Source: Mycogone perniciosa
Lineage: Eukaryota > Ascomycota > Sordariomycetes > Hypocreales > Hypocreaceae
Reading direction: 5' to 3'
NCBI GenBank assembly: GCA_025331125.1
Contig: JAOALB010000110.1
Location: forward strand, 124,001-188,000
Length of the DNA: 64,000 nucleotides
Part shown: positions 54,801 to 62,119 of the stretch, piece by piece
Layout: every line of letters begins with the position of its first letter
How positions within the stretch are numbered: the first letter of the stretch is position 1
The notes under the pieces: generated by a model
What the model saw: the letters and a program-made list of their open reading frames with translations, nothing else
Databases searched by the model: none
Told to the model about the DNA's origin: nothing
Translations under genes and position numbers: made by a program

Positions 54801-56015
54801 GCAGCTATTTCCAATGACACTTGGTCTTCCAAGCCTAGTGGTTTACTTGCTGCTCCTACCACCTCGCTACCTAATCATGCCGTCGTCTTCCTGACTGGCG
54901 CTTCTGGCTACCTTGGTACAGAGATCCTCCGACAGTTACTTCGTAATGCCTCTGTTGGTTCTGTTATTGCTCTAGTGCGCTCCAAGACATCTGAGCATGG
55001 GCTGCAACGTATCAAGGACACTGCACAAATTGCGGGTTGGTGGCACGAAAACGATGCAAACAAAATCGAAGTCTGGACTGGAGACTTGAGCAAACCTCAC
55101 ATGGGCTTAAACCCTTCACAATGGACGCGCCTAGCAGGCCAATCAACCACACATGCAAACGTTGACGCGATTGTTCACAACGGTGCTGTTGTCAATTGGA
55201 ATGCCGATTATGACAAACTCCGTGCGGCCAATGTTGGTTCAATTGTCGATCTGCTGAAGCTCACTGCGACGTCACCAGCTCAACCTAAGTTTGTCTTCGT
55301 TTCTGGAGGTGTTAAATCCGATCCTACTAAGGACCAGACTACTCTAGCATCGCAGCTCAGTAACTCGAGTGGATACACTCAAACTAAGTTCGTCTCTGAG
55401 GGTGTTATCCAGAATATTATCAACAAGCTACCCACTACCCAGAACCGAGTGTCAACTGTCAAGCCAGGCCGCATTATTGGCTCTGCGGAGAACGGAGGTG
55501 TCGCTAATGTTGACGACCTAATTTGGCGTGTGGTTGCTGGATCTGCAGCCATGAAAGCATACCCGATTGAGCCAATGGAAAATTGGATGTATGTGGCCGA
55601 TGTAACTACAGTCGCTTCCACTGTCCTCAACCAACTCTTCATCACTGAAGGCATTTCGCCGTTCGTAAGCATCGATGGCGGTATGCCTGTTCCTATCTTC
55701 TGGGACCTCGTCAACAGCGAACTAGAAGTTTCATGTGAACCTCTGCCATGGTCTGAATGGGTACAGAGGGCGCTAGCATCTATGAATCAAGTAGGCGAAA
55801 TACATCCATTGTGGCCGGTGCAGCAGTTCCTCGGTCAACTTGGCTTGCCCAGGTCAGTTGAAGATACTGTCATTGAGCCTGAAGAGTATGTGCAATGGCA
55901 GACGGCTGTCAAGAGCAGCGTGCGCTATCTGAGGAGGATCGGATTCATTCAGTCATCGAACAGTGGAATCGGTAATATTCAAAAGGGTACGATTAGACGT
56001 GTCCACACTCTTTGA
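3863..56015 (+). CDS. 15-module peptaibol-type NRPS (AT-ACP-[C-A-T]x15-R)
   Basis: Joined exons 3863-4325, 4391-4852 and 4912-56015 give 52,029 nt and a 17,342-residue protein. Domain order: KS-AT-type linker (about residues 30-60), acyltransferase (102-433), carrier (509-585), fifteen C-A-T modules of about 1,090 residues each (595-16961), and a terminal NAD(P)-binding reductase (16962-17342). It should assemble a linear 15-residue, N-acylated, Aib-rich peptide in the cytosol and release it reductively as an amino alcohol, as known for TEX1-type synthetases. Every C domain has HHxxxDG, every A domain has LFTSG[ST]TGxPKG and the A10 lysine, and every carrier has GGDSI. No E, N-MT or thioesterase domain is present. 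ATG 3863 is the first ATG in frame before the linker; ATGs at 3896 and 3914 are possible alternatives. No frameshift or stop interrupts the 51.1-kb third exon. The loader lacks a ketosynthase. A glutathione transferase follows 860 bases downstream on the same strand. Confidence 0.93.
4326..4390 (+). other. Intron 1 of the synthetase gene (65 bp)
   Basis: Donor GTAAGT, branch-point-like GCTAAC at 4374-4379, acceptor TAG at 4388-4390. Splicing joins ...SWRLK with EELQREASD... and restores a continuous AT domain in frame. Confidence 0.9.
4853..4911 (+). other. Intron 2 of the synthetase gene (59 bp)
   Basis: Donor GTATGT, branch-point-like GCTAAC at 4897-4902, acceptor CAG at 4909-4911. Splicing rebuilds the AT motif AYHSHHM across the junction (codon c|at) and places the ATG at 4917 as an internal methionine, not the start. 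Confidence 0.92.
5511..5740 (+). other. Loading carrier domain (ACP/T0)
   Basis: Residues about 509-585. The phosphopantetheine site is LLGGDSITTIE, with the attachment serine codon at 5625-5627. It sits between the AT and the first condensation domain, so it should hold the starter acyl group for transfer to residue 1. It resembles the PCP-type carriers of the NRPS modules more than a classical polyketide ACP. Confidence 0.85.
5769..9035 (+). other. Module 1 (C-A-T), residue unassigned, possibly aromatic
   Basis: C1 has HHAVFDG from 6225, A1 has its core LFTSGTTGTPKG from 7620, and the T1 serine codon is 8883-8885. The ten-residue pocket code I read is DVMAIGQVCK. I cannot assign it firmly. 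The small residue at the 278-equivalent position (Ala) would leave room for a bulky side chain such as Trp or Phe, which start several known peptaibols; this is inference. C1 must accept the starter acyl from the ACP, so it works as the acyl-capping condensation domain. Confidence 0.88.
9036..12308 (+). other. Module 2 (C-A-T), Aib/Iva-type
   Basis: C2 has HHAVVDG from 9492, A2 core LFTSGSTGTPKG from 10890, T2 serine codon 12159-12161. The pocket code reads DLGYLAGVFK, of the kind I recall for Aib/isovaline in TEX1-like synthetases. A2 belongs to the majority lineage of this protein (KIRGLRVEL, GRDDSF). Confidence 0.88.
12309..15581 (+). other. Module 3 (C-A-T), Aib/Iva-type
   Basis: C3 HHAIFDG from 12744, A3 core LFTSGTTGIPKG from 14160, T3 serine codon 15435-15437. 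The pocket code reads DLGYLAGCFK, again Aib/Iva-like. Domain order and linker lengths match module 2 exactly (3,273 bases). Confidence 0.88.
15582..18875 (+). other. Module 4 (C-A-T), probably aliphatic residue (Leu/Val/Ile)
   Basis: C4 HHAVFDG from 16035, A4 core LFTSGTTGTPKG from 17448, T4 serine codon 18723-18725. The code reads DAFLIGAVGK, nearly the same as module 11 (DAFLIGAVCK). It resembles fungal Leu-type codes such as the one I recall from cyclosporin synthetase, so Leu/Val/Ile is the guess. The A domain shares a sub-lineage with modules 1 and 11 (LTPT, LILGGEA, GPTE). Confidence 0.88.
18876..22148 (+). other. Module 5 (C-A-T), residue unassigned
   Basis: C5 HHAVFDG from 19329, A5 core LFTSGSTGLPKG from 20727, T5 serine codon 21999-22001. 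The pocket code reads DAGYLVGVLK. It is clearly derived from the Aib-type lineage (Gly at 239, Tyr at 278), but three to four pocket residues are changed, so it may take another small or branched aliphatic amino acid, or still Aib/Iva. Not assignable from sequence. Confidence 0.86.
22149..25370 (+). other. Module 6 (C-A-T), Gln (or Pro) type
   Basis: C6 HHAVFDG from 22605, A6 core LFTSGSTGKPKG from 23988, T6 serine codon 25227-25229. The code reads DGGMIGGNYK, shared with modules 10 and 14. I associate this code with Gln in TEX1-like enzymes from memory; Pro is the alternative because of the 4-residue spacing. A6 and T6 belong to the second lineage (KLRGQRLEL, IGKNDSF). C6 shares YSGFVKY and SGRNAPV with C10. 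Confidence 0.87.
25371..28619 (+). other. Module 7 (C-A-T), Aib/Iva-type
   Basis: C7 HHAVFDG from 25818, A7 core LFTSGSTGTPKG from 27198, T7 serine codon 28470-28472. The code reads DLGYLAGCFK. Its A10 motif is STKLNRNAL, with Asn where the other members of this lineage have Asp; the key lysine is kept, so activity is expected. Confidence 0.88.
28620..31904 (+). other. Module 8 (C-A-T), Aib/Iva-type
   Basis: C8 HHAVFDG from 29073, A8 core LFTSGSTGTPKG from 30477, T8 serine codon 31752-31754. The code reads DLGYLAGVFK. The second half of C8 (from SGRQAPVRGLTEMPG onward) is nearly the same as in C9, pointing to a recent duplication or gene conversion between modules 8 and 9. A short glycine run (AAGGGGGK) lies in the late part of C8 (about 29692-29715). 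Confidence 0.88.
31905..35174 (+). other. Module 9 (C-A-T), Aib-type
   Basis: C9 HHAVFDG from 32361, A9 core LFTSGSTGTPKG from 33756, T9 serine codon 35028-35030. The code reads DLGFLAGVFK (Phe in place of Tyr at the 278-equivalent), still Aib/Iva-like. C9 shares the SGRQAPVRGLTEMPG segment and flanks with C8. Confidence 0.88.
35175..38411 (+). other. Module 10 (C-A-T), Gln (or Pro) type
   Basis: C10 HHSVFDG from 35628, A10 core LFTSGSTGKPKG from 37029, T10 serine codon 38268-38270. The code reads DGGMIGGNYK, identical to module 6. C, A and T are all closest in appearance to module 6 (shared NYIFDGSLGEIL, LAPAGPEH, YSGFVKY), so the whole module looks duplicated. Just before the carrier core it reads GKNDLF where its relatives read GKNDSF; the phosphopantetheine serine itself is intact. 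Confidence 0.87.
38412..41684 (+). other. Module 11 (C-A-T), probably aliphatic residue (Leu/Val/Ile)
   Basis: C11 HHSVFDG from 38856, A11 core LFTSGTTGTPKG from 40260, T11 serine codon 41535-41537. The code reads DAFLIGAVCK, one residue from module 4, so the two modules probably load the same or similar amino acids. C11 also shares TLQRAY and PEPY.RFIKY segments with C4. Confidence 0.88.
41685..44972 (+). other. Module 12 (C-A-T), Aib/Iva-type
   Basis: C12 HHAVFDG from 42141, A12 core LFTSGSTGTPKG from 43551, T12 serine codon 44826-44828. The code reads DLGYLCGVFK, an Aib-like variant with Cys at the 301-equivalent. If module 13 loads Pro, modules 12-13 make the Aib-Pro bond typical of peptaibols. 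Confidence 0.88.
44973..48218 (+). other. Module 13 (C-A-T), probable Pro type, divergent A domain
   Basis: C13 HHSIYDG from 45426, A13 core LFTSGSTGKPKG from 46815, T13 serine codon 48075-48077. The code reads DVLFCGLICK, unlike any other in this protein; from memory it resembles the Pro code of TEX1. A13 departs from its neighbours through most of its length (FDVGVLDCL, LYGPAEASICAW, KLHGQRVEL) and has the more canonical A10 motif SGKVNRRAL. T13 belongs to the second lineage (GKNDSF). Confidence 0.86.
48219..51491 (+). other. Module 14 (C-A-T), Gln (or Pro) type
   Basis: C14 HHTIFDG from 48666, A14 core LFTSGSTGKPKG from 50082, T14 serine codon 51348-51350. The code reads DGGMVGGNYK, the same class as modules 6 and 10. 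The penultimate position fits Gln, since many long peptaibols end in Gln-amino alcohol. C14 shares FSGFVKY and LDNYFSYPLVVQCHL with C10. Confidence 0.87.
51492..54869 (+). other. Module 15 (C-A-T), terminal residue, unassigned
   Basis: C15 HHSVFDG from 51951, A15 core LFTSGSTGKPKG from 53370, T15 serine codon 54624-54626. The code reads DATLIGAIAK, compatible with an aliphatic residue by its similarity to the DAFLIGAV codes but not decidable. T15 is the most divergent carrier (ISVDDNFYNLGGDSIRIV), as expected for one that must dock with the reductase rather than with a downstream condensation domain. Confidence 0.86.
54870..56015 (+). other. Terminal reductase (R) domain
   Basis: Residues 16962-17342. 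It opens with VVFLTGASGYLGTEILRQLL, a Rossmann nucleotide-binding loop (GASGYLG, 54897-54917). It has FVFVSGG, then the catalytic Tyr-x3-Lys in GYTQTKF (Tyr 55374-55376, Lys 55386-55388), and a C-terminal substrate-binding half of about 200 residues. This is the thioester-reductase family that releases peptides as aldehydes or, after a second reduction, as alcohols. In peptaibol synthetases it explains the C-terminal amino alcohol. No thioesterase or terminal condensation domain follows. Confidence 0.9.
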
Positions 56016-56877
56016 GCGGGCTCAGGATGAGATGGAGGGCTAAGGCTAGGACTCTTTTTCTCTTACATTTTAGTTACTTTACCTCTTTTTGTCATTTTTT
56101 CTTTACCGCCACCCAATATTGCTCTTTCATTTTTTTTTCTTTGTTTTCTTTTTTGCATATTAAGGATAAATACATGCGTTTGTTTAATAGTTGTCGTCTC
56201 TGCTTATTTCAGCAATGTAATCAAATGAAGCCCAACCAATTCTCCAAGTAACAGCCCACGTTTTGTAAGAATAATCCCTGGGGAAAATGACTGATCATTA
56301 GAATTCTTGAGCATTTTCTATTAGCGGTTATAACACAACATAGAGACTTCAGCGCCTTAATTCCATCTCCATCAACATTTATCTAGCATAGATATATCTG
56401 AAGAAGTCTTCTTCCTTATCCCTTATGGTTTCCCGCGAGGGCTGCTGTCTTTTTAGTGGGGCCACGGTCGCATAGGTGGACTTCTCCAGCCTATGGATTC
56501 AGAGTTAGCCACTAAAGCAGTTATTGAAGGCATTGTAATAAAAAGAAAGCCATTCACAGCCAAGACCTGTCGATTTATCATGCAAAACTCATCACTCATG
56601 CTGCCTAATAGATGGAATAATCAGGGATGACTTGATTGATAACTGCTTAGAAATGTCGTAGGATTTAAACCCACAAGCATTTGTCAGCGCCATCACGTCA
56701 TCACATCACTCAATGGTATGGCGCGGGGCCCGGGCCGACGTTCAAGGTTATTAAGGCAAACCCAAAACAACAGTTTATCTACATGTAGGTATACTTGAAT
56801 TGACATATATTAAGGCCATGGGAGCTGACGATTAGGTAGGTTGATGATATTGCAAGTTGTGACCCAAGTATATTAAG
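56016..56877. other. 3' region of the synthetase and promoter of the GST gene
   Basis: The first 150 bases after the stop are strongly T-rich (for example 56085-56157), typical of a fungal 3' untranslated region, with A-rich candidates for polyadenylation such as GGATAAATAC (about 56164). The rest has no supported gene. Sequence directly before 56878 is AT-rich (TATATTAAGG about 56805; AGTATATTAAG directly before the ATG) and could serve as the GST promoter; no defined operator was recognised. Confidence 0.5.
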
Positions 56878-58000
56878 ATGACTCTTACTGGATCGGTAGG
56901 TCTGGTTGGTTCCATGTTCGAATTTGATGAAGGATATGCTGGTAATGTTGAGCATGCACTCACTATCTACAGATACACAGCGAAAATGGCGGCTTCACTC
57001 GCCCTGACAGCACCTTTCGAAATTTTATATCCAAAGACCCAAACTCGCAGTTTCCAGCAGAAAAGGGCCGTTATGTGCTTTACCTCTCCCCAGGATGTCC
57101 ATGGGTAGGGTTCACTTTGAGATCTAGGAAACTGACTAAACTTACAGCGACTACTAGGCTCATAGAACCATGATCGTGCGGCTGCTGAAGGGGCTTGAAT
57201 CTATTATTGATGTGTACCAAGTGCACTCCACCATGGGTTCGGAAGGCTGGTACTTTAGCGGCGAGGGCGGCTCACTCCCTGAAGATCCGCTTCACGGGTT
57301 CAAGAAGCTCAAAGACCTATATCTCAAGGCAGACCCTGAGTACTCTGGACGATACACAGTGCCAGTGTTGTGGGATAAGAAGGCAGATGTCCTTGTCAAC
57401 AACGAATCTTCCGAGATCATCCGCATGCTCTATACTGAATTCGACCATCTTCTCCCCGAGGATTTGCGCGAGACAAACCGGCCCAGAGGTGGTCTGTACC
57501 CAGAGCACCTACGAGCCGAGATTGACGCTATGAACAGTTGGGTCTATGACACGGTTAATAACGGCGTGTACAAGGTAGGATTCTCCAAGTCACAGGAGGC
57601 GTATGACGAGAACATCCGCCCGCTCTTTGCATCATTGGACCGTCTCGAGGAACACCTGAGCCATGGCAAGCCGTACCTTCTCGGAGACACACTGACAGAG
57701 GCCGATGTGCGGTTGTATACGACGCTGGCACGCTTCGATGTGGCATACTACAGCGTCTTTCAGTGCAACCTCAAGTCTATTCGATATGGTTATCCACGAC
57801 TCCACCTGTGGCTTCGGCGACTGTACTGGGATCAGGATGAGGAGGGGCCACTTCGAGCGGCGTTTTATCGGACGACAGAGCCGAGCATTGGACGTTATGC
57901 TTTGGGATATGCTGACTCGCGGTGGAGGATTGTGTTTGGGCAGCAAGGTCCCTTGATCGCGCCAGCTGGACCGGAGGTGCTGATGGAGCCTCTGCCATGA
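56878..58000 (+). CDS. Glutathione S-transferase, glutathionyl-hydroquinone reductase (Xi/ECM4) type
   Basis: Joined exons 56878-56895, 56973-57104 and 57158-58000 give 330 residues, a usual length for the family. The N-terminal thioredoxin-like half contains GGFTRPDSTFRNFI, GRYVLYLSPG and the catalytic CPWAHRT motif (Cys48, codon 57096-57098), which is rebuilt exactly by removing intron 57105-57157. The C-terminal helical half has GDTLTEADVRLYTTLARFD, typical of Xi-class enzymes. These cytosolic enzymes reduce glutathionyl-hydroquinones using glutathione. The first intron (56896-56972) and six-residue first exon (MTLTGS) are less certain than the second intron. It lies downstream of the synthetase on the same strand and may be a neighbour rather than part of the peptide pathway; no sequence link was found. 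Confidence 0.85.
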
Positions 58001-58692
58001 GCATTCACAGCACAGCAGCTGTTGACAAAGCATAGGGATGGAGTAATTCTTACAAGATTGCATCGATATGAATGAATAGTACTGAATTTGGACCTATATC
58101 CCCTGTGGAGGGCTGATTGCTCATGCAATGCAGTACCAGCAGTTCTGTCAGCAAGTTGTTTGTTTGTCTGTATGAGCAAGTTTAGCGATATGGGATGGGA
58201 ACAATGTCTTGAAACATGGTATTTTTATGAATTATATGCATTTCGGATCCACCATCAATAAATCCCATTTAGCGCAATGAGGTTGGATATGTGTAGTGAT
58301 AATGCTTCTCATGTCATCTCCGATGAGGTCCGTTGGGTGGGGCCAGAACGGGCTGATATCTCTCGGCCCGGCCCGAACTAGTAAGTGCTCCGTAGCTTCG
58401 CCCGAATCGAGAGCGATTGGGTGTTGTGGGAGAATTGCGGTTGGCATTACAGTCAAATTCTAATAAGGGGAATCAGGATCTATGACTACCTATGTAGATA
58501 TCTGGGATTGCTTTGCCTTCAGGCGAAAAGATACTAAGGTCACGTGATACACCGTCATCAATTTAGCTGGGCGCGTCTTCACCCCCATAGCGCGTTGCGC
58601 GACATGATCATGATGACATCTTTAATTAATCAACGGCGCTGGCTTCCGACACTGTTTCGGTCTTACGGAGTAATACACAGAAGCGGTTAATC
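58001..58692. other. Intergenic, 3' side of the GST gene
   Basis: An AATAAA hexamer at 58257-58262 is a plausible polyadenylation signal for the GST transcript. A TACGGAGTA motif is at 58664-58672, just before the start of the decayed oxygenase gene. Nothing else was recognised. Confidence 0.5.
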
Positions 58693-59856
58693 ATGGCATC
58701 AGAGAAAGAAGCCACGCTTAAGTGCGACCCAACTGTGGCTGCCACAGCGCCTGCGGCGGCAAACGACGACGACCACAACCACAATGCCGCCGGATCCCTG
58801 CATGACGATGCCGAGAGCGTTGTAAGCGACCTGAGCACTCACGCCTACCGTGTAGGGCTCAGAAAAGATCTTCTTAGTGCTCTCTCCGACATCCAGACCC
58901 CCGGGTCCTTTGCATCCTTCGGAGCACTGCCAGAGCAGCCACCTGCTCACCTGTTCGTCAATGGGGTCGGCGATATCGCCATGCCGCTGGACGAGTCCCA
59001 GGCGACCCAGCTAATTGCAAAGGCCCGACAGGCGCCCTACGGCAAGGGAGCTCCACCATTGTTGACACTACCGTCCGAAACACCTGGGAGCTGAACGCAG
59101 AGCAGTTCAGCTTCAAGCATCCGTCATGGACGGCCTTCATTGAGGATTTGTGCACCCGCGTCGCCCAAGAACTTGGCATCAATTCGGCTGTCAAGGCAGA
59201 GATTTACAAAATGCTCATCTACGAGAAGAGTGCCATGTTCAAGGCACATACAGAGTATGTTTCCCCTTCGATTGAGGGACGTTGAATCGCGACAGTCATG
59301 TTGTCTGACCGGGGTCGTCAGCACCGAGAAAATTCCGGGCATGTTTGGCACACTTATTGTTTGCCTACCATCGCTACACCAAGGCGGAGATGTGGTCGTT
59401 AAGCACTGCGGTGAGAAAAGAGTTTTCAAGACATCCGAGGCCGTACAGTCCTTTGCCTGTTGGTACTCTGACGTATCGCACGAGGTCCTACCTGTCACGT
59501 CAGGCTATCGCTGGGTTGTCACCTACAACCTCGCCCTCGATCTGGTCGCGGAACGTCCGTCGGCGGGCTTACGGCGGTCTGAGACGCGAGCACTGCGCCA
59601 TACTTTAAGGAGATGGCTCGCCCAAGATACAGTGTCGCGGGAAATGAACTGCATCTACCACGTGCTTGATCACGACTATACTGAGGCTAATATTTCGCTC
59701 AAAGCGTTGAAGTCGCGAGATCTGGCCCAAGTCCAGGCTCTGCAGGACATATCGAGCGAACTCCCCTTCGACATTTTTCTCGTACTGTTAGAGAAGGAGG
59801 AGATGGTCGACCCCGAGTACGACCACTGGCAGAACCAATACGCTTTTGAGGAGCGT

Positions 59857-59889
59857 GAATCAGATGAAGAATCAGATGAAGAATCAGAC
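59857..59889 (+). repeat. 12-bp tandem repeat (GAATCAGATGAA)
   Basis: Two perfect copies plus nine bases of a third, with one change at the last base. It encodes an acidic ESDE repeat within the decayed oxygenase-like gene. Confidence 0.9.
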
Positions 59890-60300
59890 GGTCCTCCTTT
59901 TGGGGACGTCATTGAAACTACCTACAGCGTGATGACCCTGGTCGATTTACAGGGTCGTATGATAACCAAGGATTTCCACCTGAATGAAGATGATATTCTC
60001 CAAGAAAACTGTTTCGAGGACCTCGAAGGGGAGGAAGAGCACGAAGAGTATACGGGAAATGAGGTTTGTCCCCATCCTCTAAACTGAGGCTAGCCACTGC
60101 ATTCCTAGGCAGAACTGGAAGTGCTAATAAAATCATTTCACAGGGGCCGACGGAGAGGCACTGGTATCGTGTGCCGGTAAAAACCCCTACTTCTCCCAAT
60201 ATTCGGATTGCGAATCATCAACTCACTCTGTCGAAAATGTAGGCTGCCGTCATCGTTCCTCGGGATTTTGTTGCGTCTTTGTTCTATCCTCAGAATCGTT

Positions 60301-60319
60301 CTACCTACTACCTACTACC
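60301..60319 (+). repeat. 7-bp tandem repeat (CTACCTA) at a frameshift
   Basis: CTACCTA, CTACCTA and CTACC in direct tandem. The reading frame upstream (AAVIVPRDFVASLFYPQNR) and that downstream (SPVKNLRELIQFFARA) differ by exactly +1, which one extra 7-base unit would produce. Confidence 0.85.
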
Positions 60320-62119
60320 CTTCACCTGTCAAGAACCTTCGGGAACTCATCCAGTTCTTTGCCCGAGCATGTTTGTTGCCACAACCCCCAGAGTCGTCCA
60401 TCCATGCGCTTCAGAAACTTTGCGAAGAAGCGTGGGACGTAAATAGCAAGACAACGCACAGTTCGCACGGGCCATCACTGGATGGGGAGTGCTTATACGA
60501 CGTTCTGAGGGTTGCAGTCCAACTCGGACAATCCGCCTTCTTCGAAAAGGTCTCTGCCCGCCATGAAGGTCTTCTGCCATTAAAATTTTTCGTCTGAATT
60601 CGCGAGTGGCTGGGCAATAGTGACGGTAATGTTGATGGACGGTTCAAATCTATTCAGAAGGGGCATGGTTTTCACTTGATCCCTTTGGAGCATGTGGTCG
60701 CTTTGAAAGCTAACAACGGCAGAATGTCCTCTGCTATTTTGTCGTACTCTCATCTAACCAATCAGTTCAAGACGATTGCACCATTTGCTCCCATGTCTGA
60801 TGGTGCTTTGATACCTGAAGCTGTTCTCACCCCTGATCATATCCTCGATTGGGTTCGTGGAATGTTGCGCTCATGTGTGGATGCCTGTGTATCTAAAACT
60901 CTCACCCACGACGATGGGTCAGCAATGGTTGATCTTGCCCTGTATTTCAATGACCCCTCGGTCTTTCTATCGCAAGTGTGAGTTGGACCAGCTTGCTATC
61001 TACCATGGACACAACGCTAAACAATGCTGAAGCATGGATCAGATTAGTCGACGACTCGACACCACGGCTTTTTACCTTGGATTCATGGCCCGACTGCAAC
61101 ATCGTGGCACCAATGGTACCCTACCTATCGATCGGTCAACGCAATTTTACCAGGCTATAGCTAGATCCTACATCAACTCAATGAACTTCGTGTAGATGCA
61201 TGGCAAGAATCCTGATCGGGCCACAATAGCAAAAAGGATGTGCTTTCCCCCTGGACAGGTCCGAAGCACTGAAAGCCGAGCAGCTGTCAGTCATGAAGCG
61301 CTGGCTCGCTTCTTCTCCTCTATCATCAAGATGAGCACGGAAGCGGACGACCTCTTTACGCCACTCCTTTCCAACCTTGCAGGTGCAGTCCACCTCCTCC
61401 CATCTGCCGAGTTCCATAACTTGTGGCTGCCTTTCCTAGACGCCCTCGCCCTCCCCCTCACTTCTCATCCTAAACCCCTCATCGCCTCACGCTATCAACA
61501 ACTCTTTTCCACTGTCCTAAAGGCCTACGTCAATAATTATGTTGGGCGCGAGCCTAGCGAGGATAGGAACCTAGCGAGAGGAAGGGTAAACTGCTGCTGC
61601 AGCGATTGCGAGCTTCTGAATGCCTTTCTTACTAATGCGGCGGAACGGGTTGGTTGCTTTGCCATGAATCAAAAACGCCGTACGCATTTGCAACGGGAAC
61701 TCGAAATTGCAGGCATTGACTGCGCCTATGAAACGCGGCGGTCTGGTTCACCCCAGACCTTGGTGGTGACCAAGACGTTCCGGCGCAATCAGCAACTACG
61801 TAAGGAGTGGGCGCATCGGCGATCACAGGCGGTTGAGCAGCTTGGACGGTTCGAACAGGGTCAGCTCACGATGTTGTTAGGGTCTGACTATCAGACTATC
61901 CTTAGCATGGAACACCTTTTTGCAGTGCGCCCTCTCCAAGCCTCAGCAGCGACAGAGCCATCACCATCCATGATCTTAGTCCCGCTAGCGACAACAAATC
62001 AACCTAACGTGCCGTTGCGGGGGATTGGCTCCTTGGGCTTGCCAGGAGTCCCCGTGTCTGGGGTGAAGCGGAAATTGTCCAACACCGAAAATGAAGTCAT
62101 TGACTTGACCAGTGACTAG

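Larger units (their letters stand above)
58693..62119 (+). pseudogene. Decayed gene for a large fungal 2-oxoglutarate/Fe(II) oxygenase-like protein
   Basis: Pieces in all three frames on one strand read as one ordered protein. The N-terminus (58693 on) reaches RQAPYGKG, then continues in another frame as SSTIVDTTVRNTWEL. Intron 59255-59321 rebuilds HTDTEKIPGMFGT, the HxD iron site. GGDVVVKHCG and YSDVSHEVLPVTSGYRWVV supply the distal His and Arg. Introns 60064-60143 and 60177-60242 lead to AAVIVPRDFVASLF. The C-terminus has CCCSDCELLNAFL and ends EVIDLTSD. Lesions I see: loss of one base near 59047, a 7-bp repeat expansion at 60301-60319 (+1 shift), a TGA at 60595-60597 where Trp is expected, a shift near 60972, and stops at 61028-61030 and 61193-61195. 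The oxygenase family call rests on these motifs. Assembly errors could explain one or two lesions but hardly all. Confidence 0.75.

Noticed and set aside
5769..54869. Epimerisation or N-methylation domains
   Set aside because: All module-to-module spacings are 3,222-3,294 bases, which leaves no room for extra domains; no corresponding motifs were seen.
5625..55714. Many antisense and off-frame open reading frames within the synthetase
   Set aside because: They recur at matching positions in each module and have no domains of their own; they are shadows of the long coding frame.
4917..56015. Taking the ATG at 4917 as the start of the synthetase
   Set aside because: Joining exons at 4852/4912 rebuilds the AT motif AYHSHHM and adds the GHSSG site; 4917 is an internal Met.
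54870..56015. Thioesterase or cyclising terminal C domain
   Set aside because: The sequence shows a Rossmann GASGYLG loop and Y-x3-K, a reductase, with no GxSxG thioesterase site or extra HHxxxDG.
56012..56251. Small open frame just after the synthetase stop
   Set aside because: It is Phe/Ser-rich because of the T-rich 3' untranslated region; no start context or homology features.
57170..58000. GST gene starting at ATG 57170
   Set aside because: This would lack the CPWA catalytic motif and the thioredoxin-like half, which are restored by the upstream exons.
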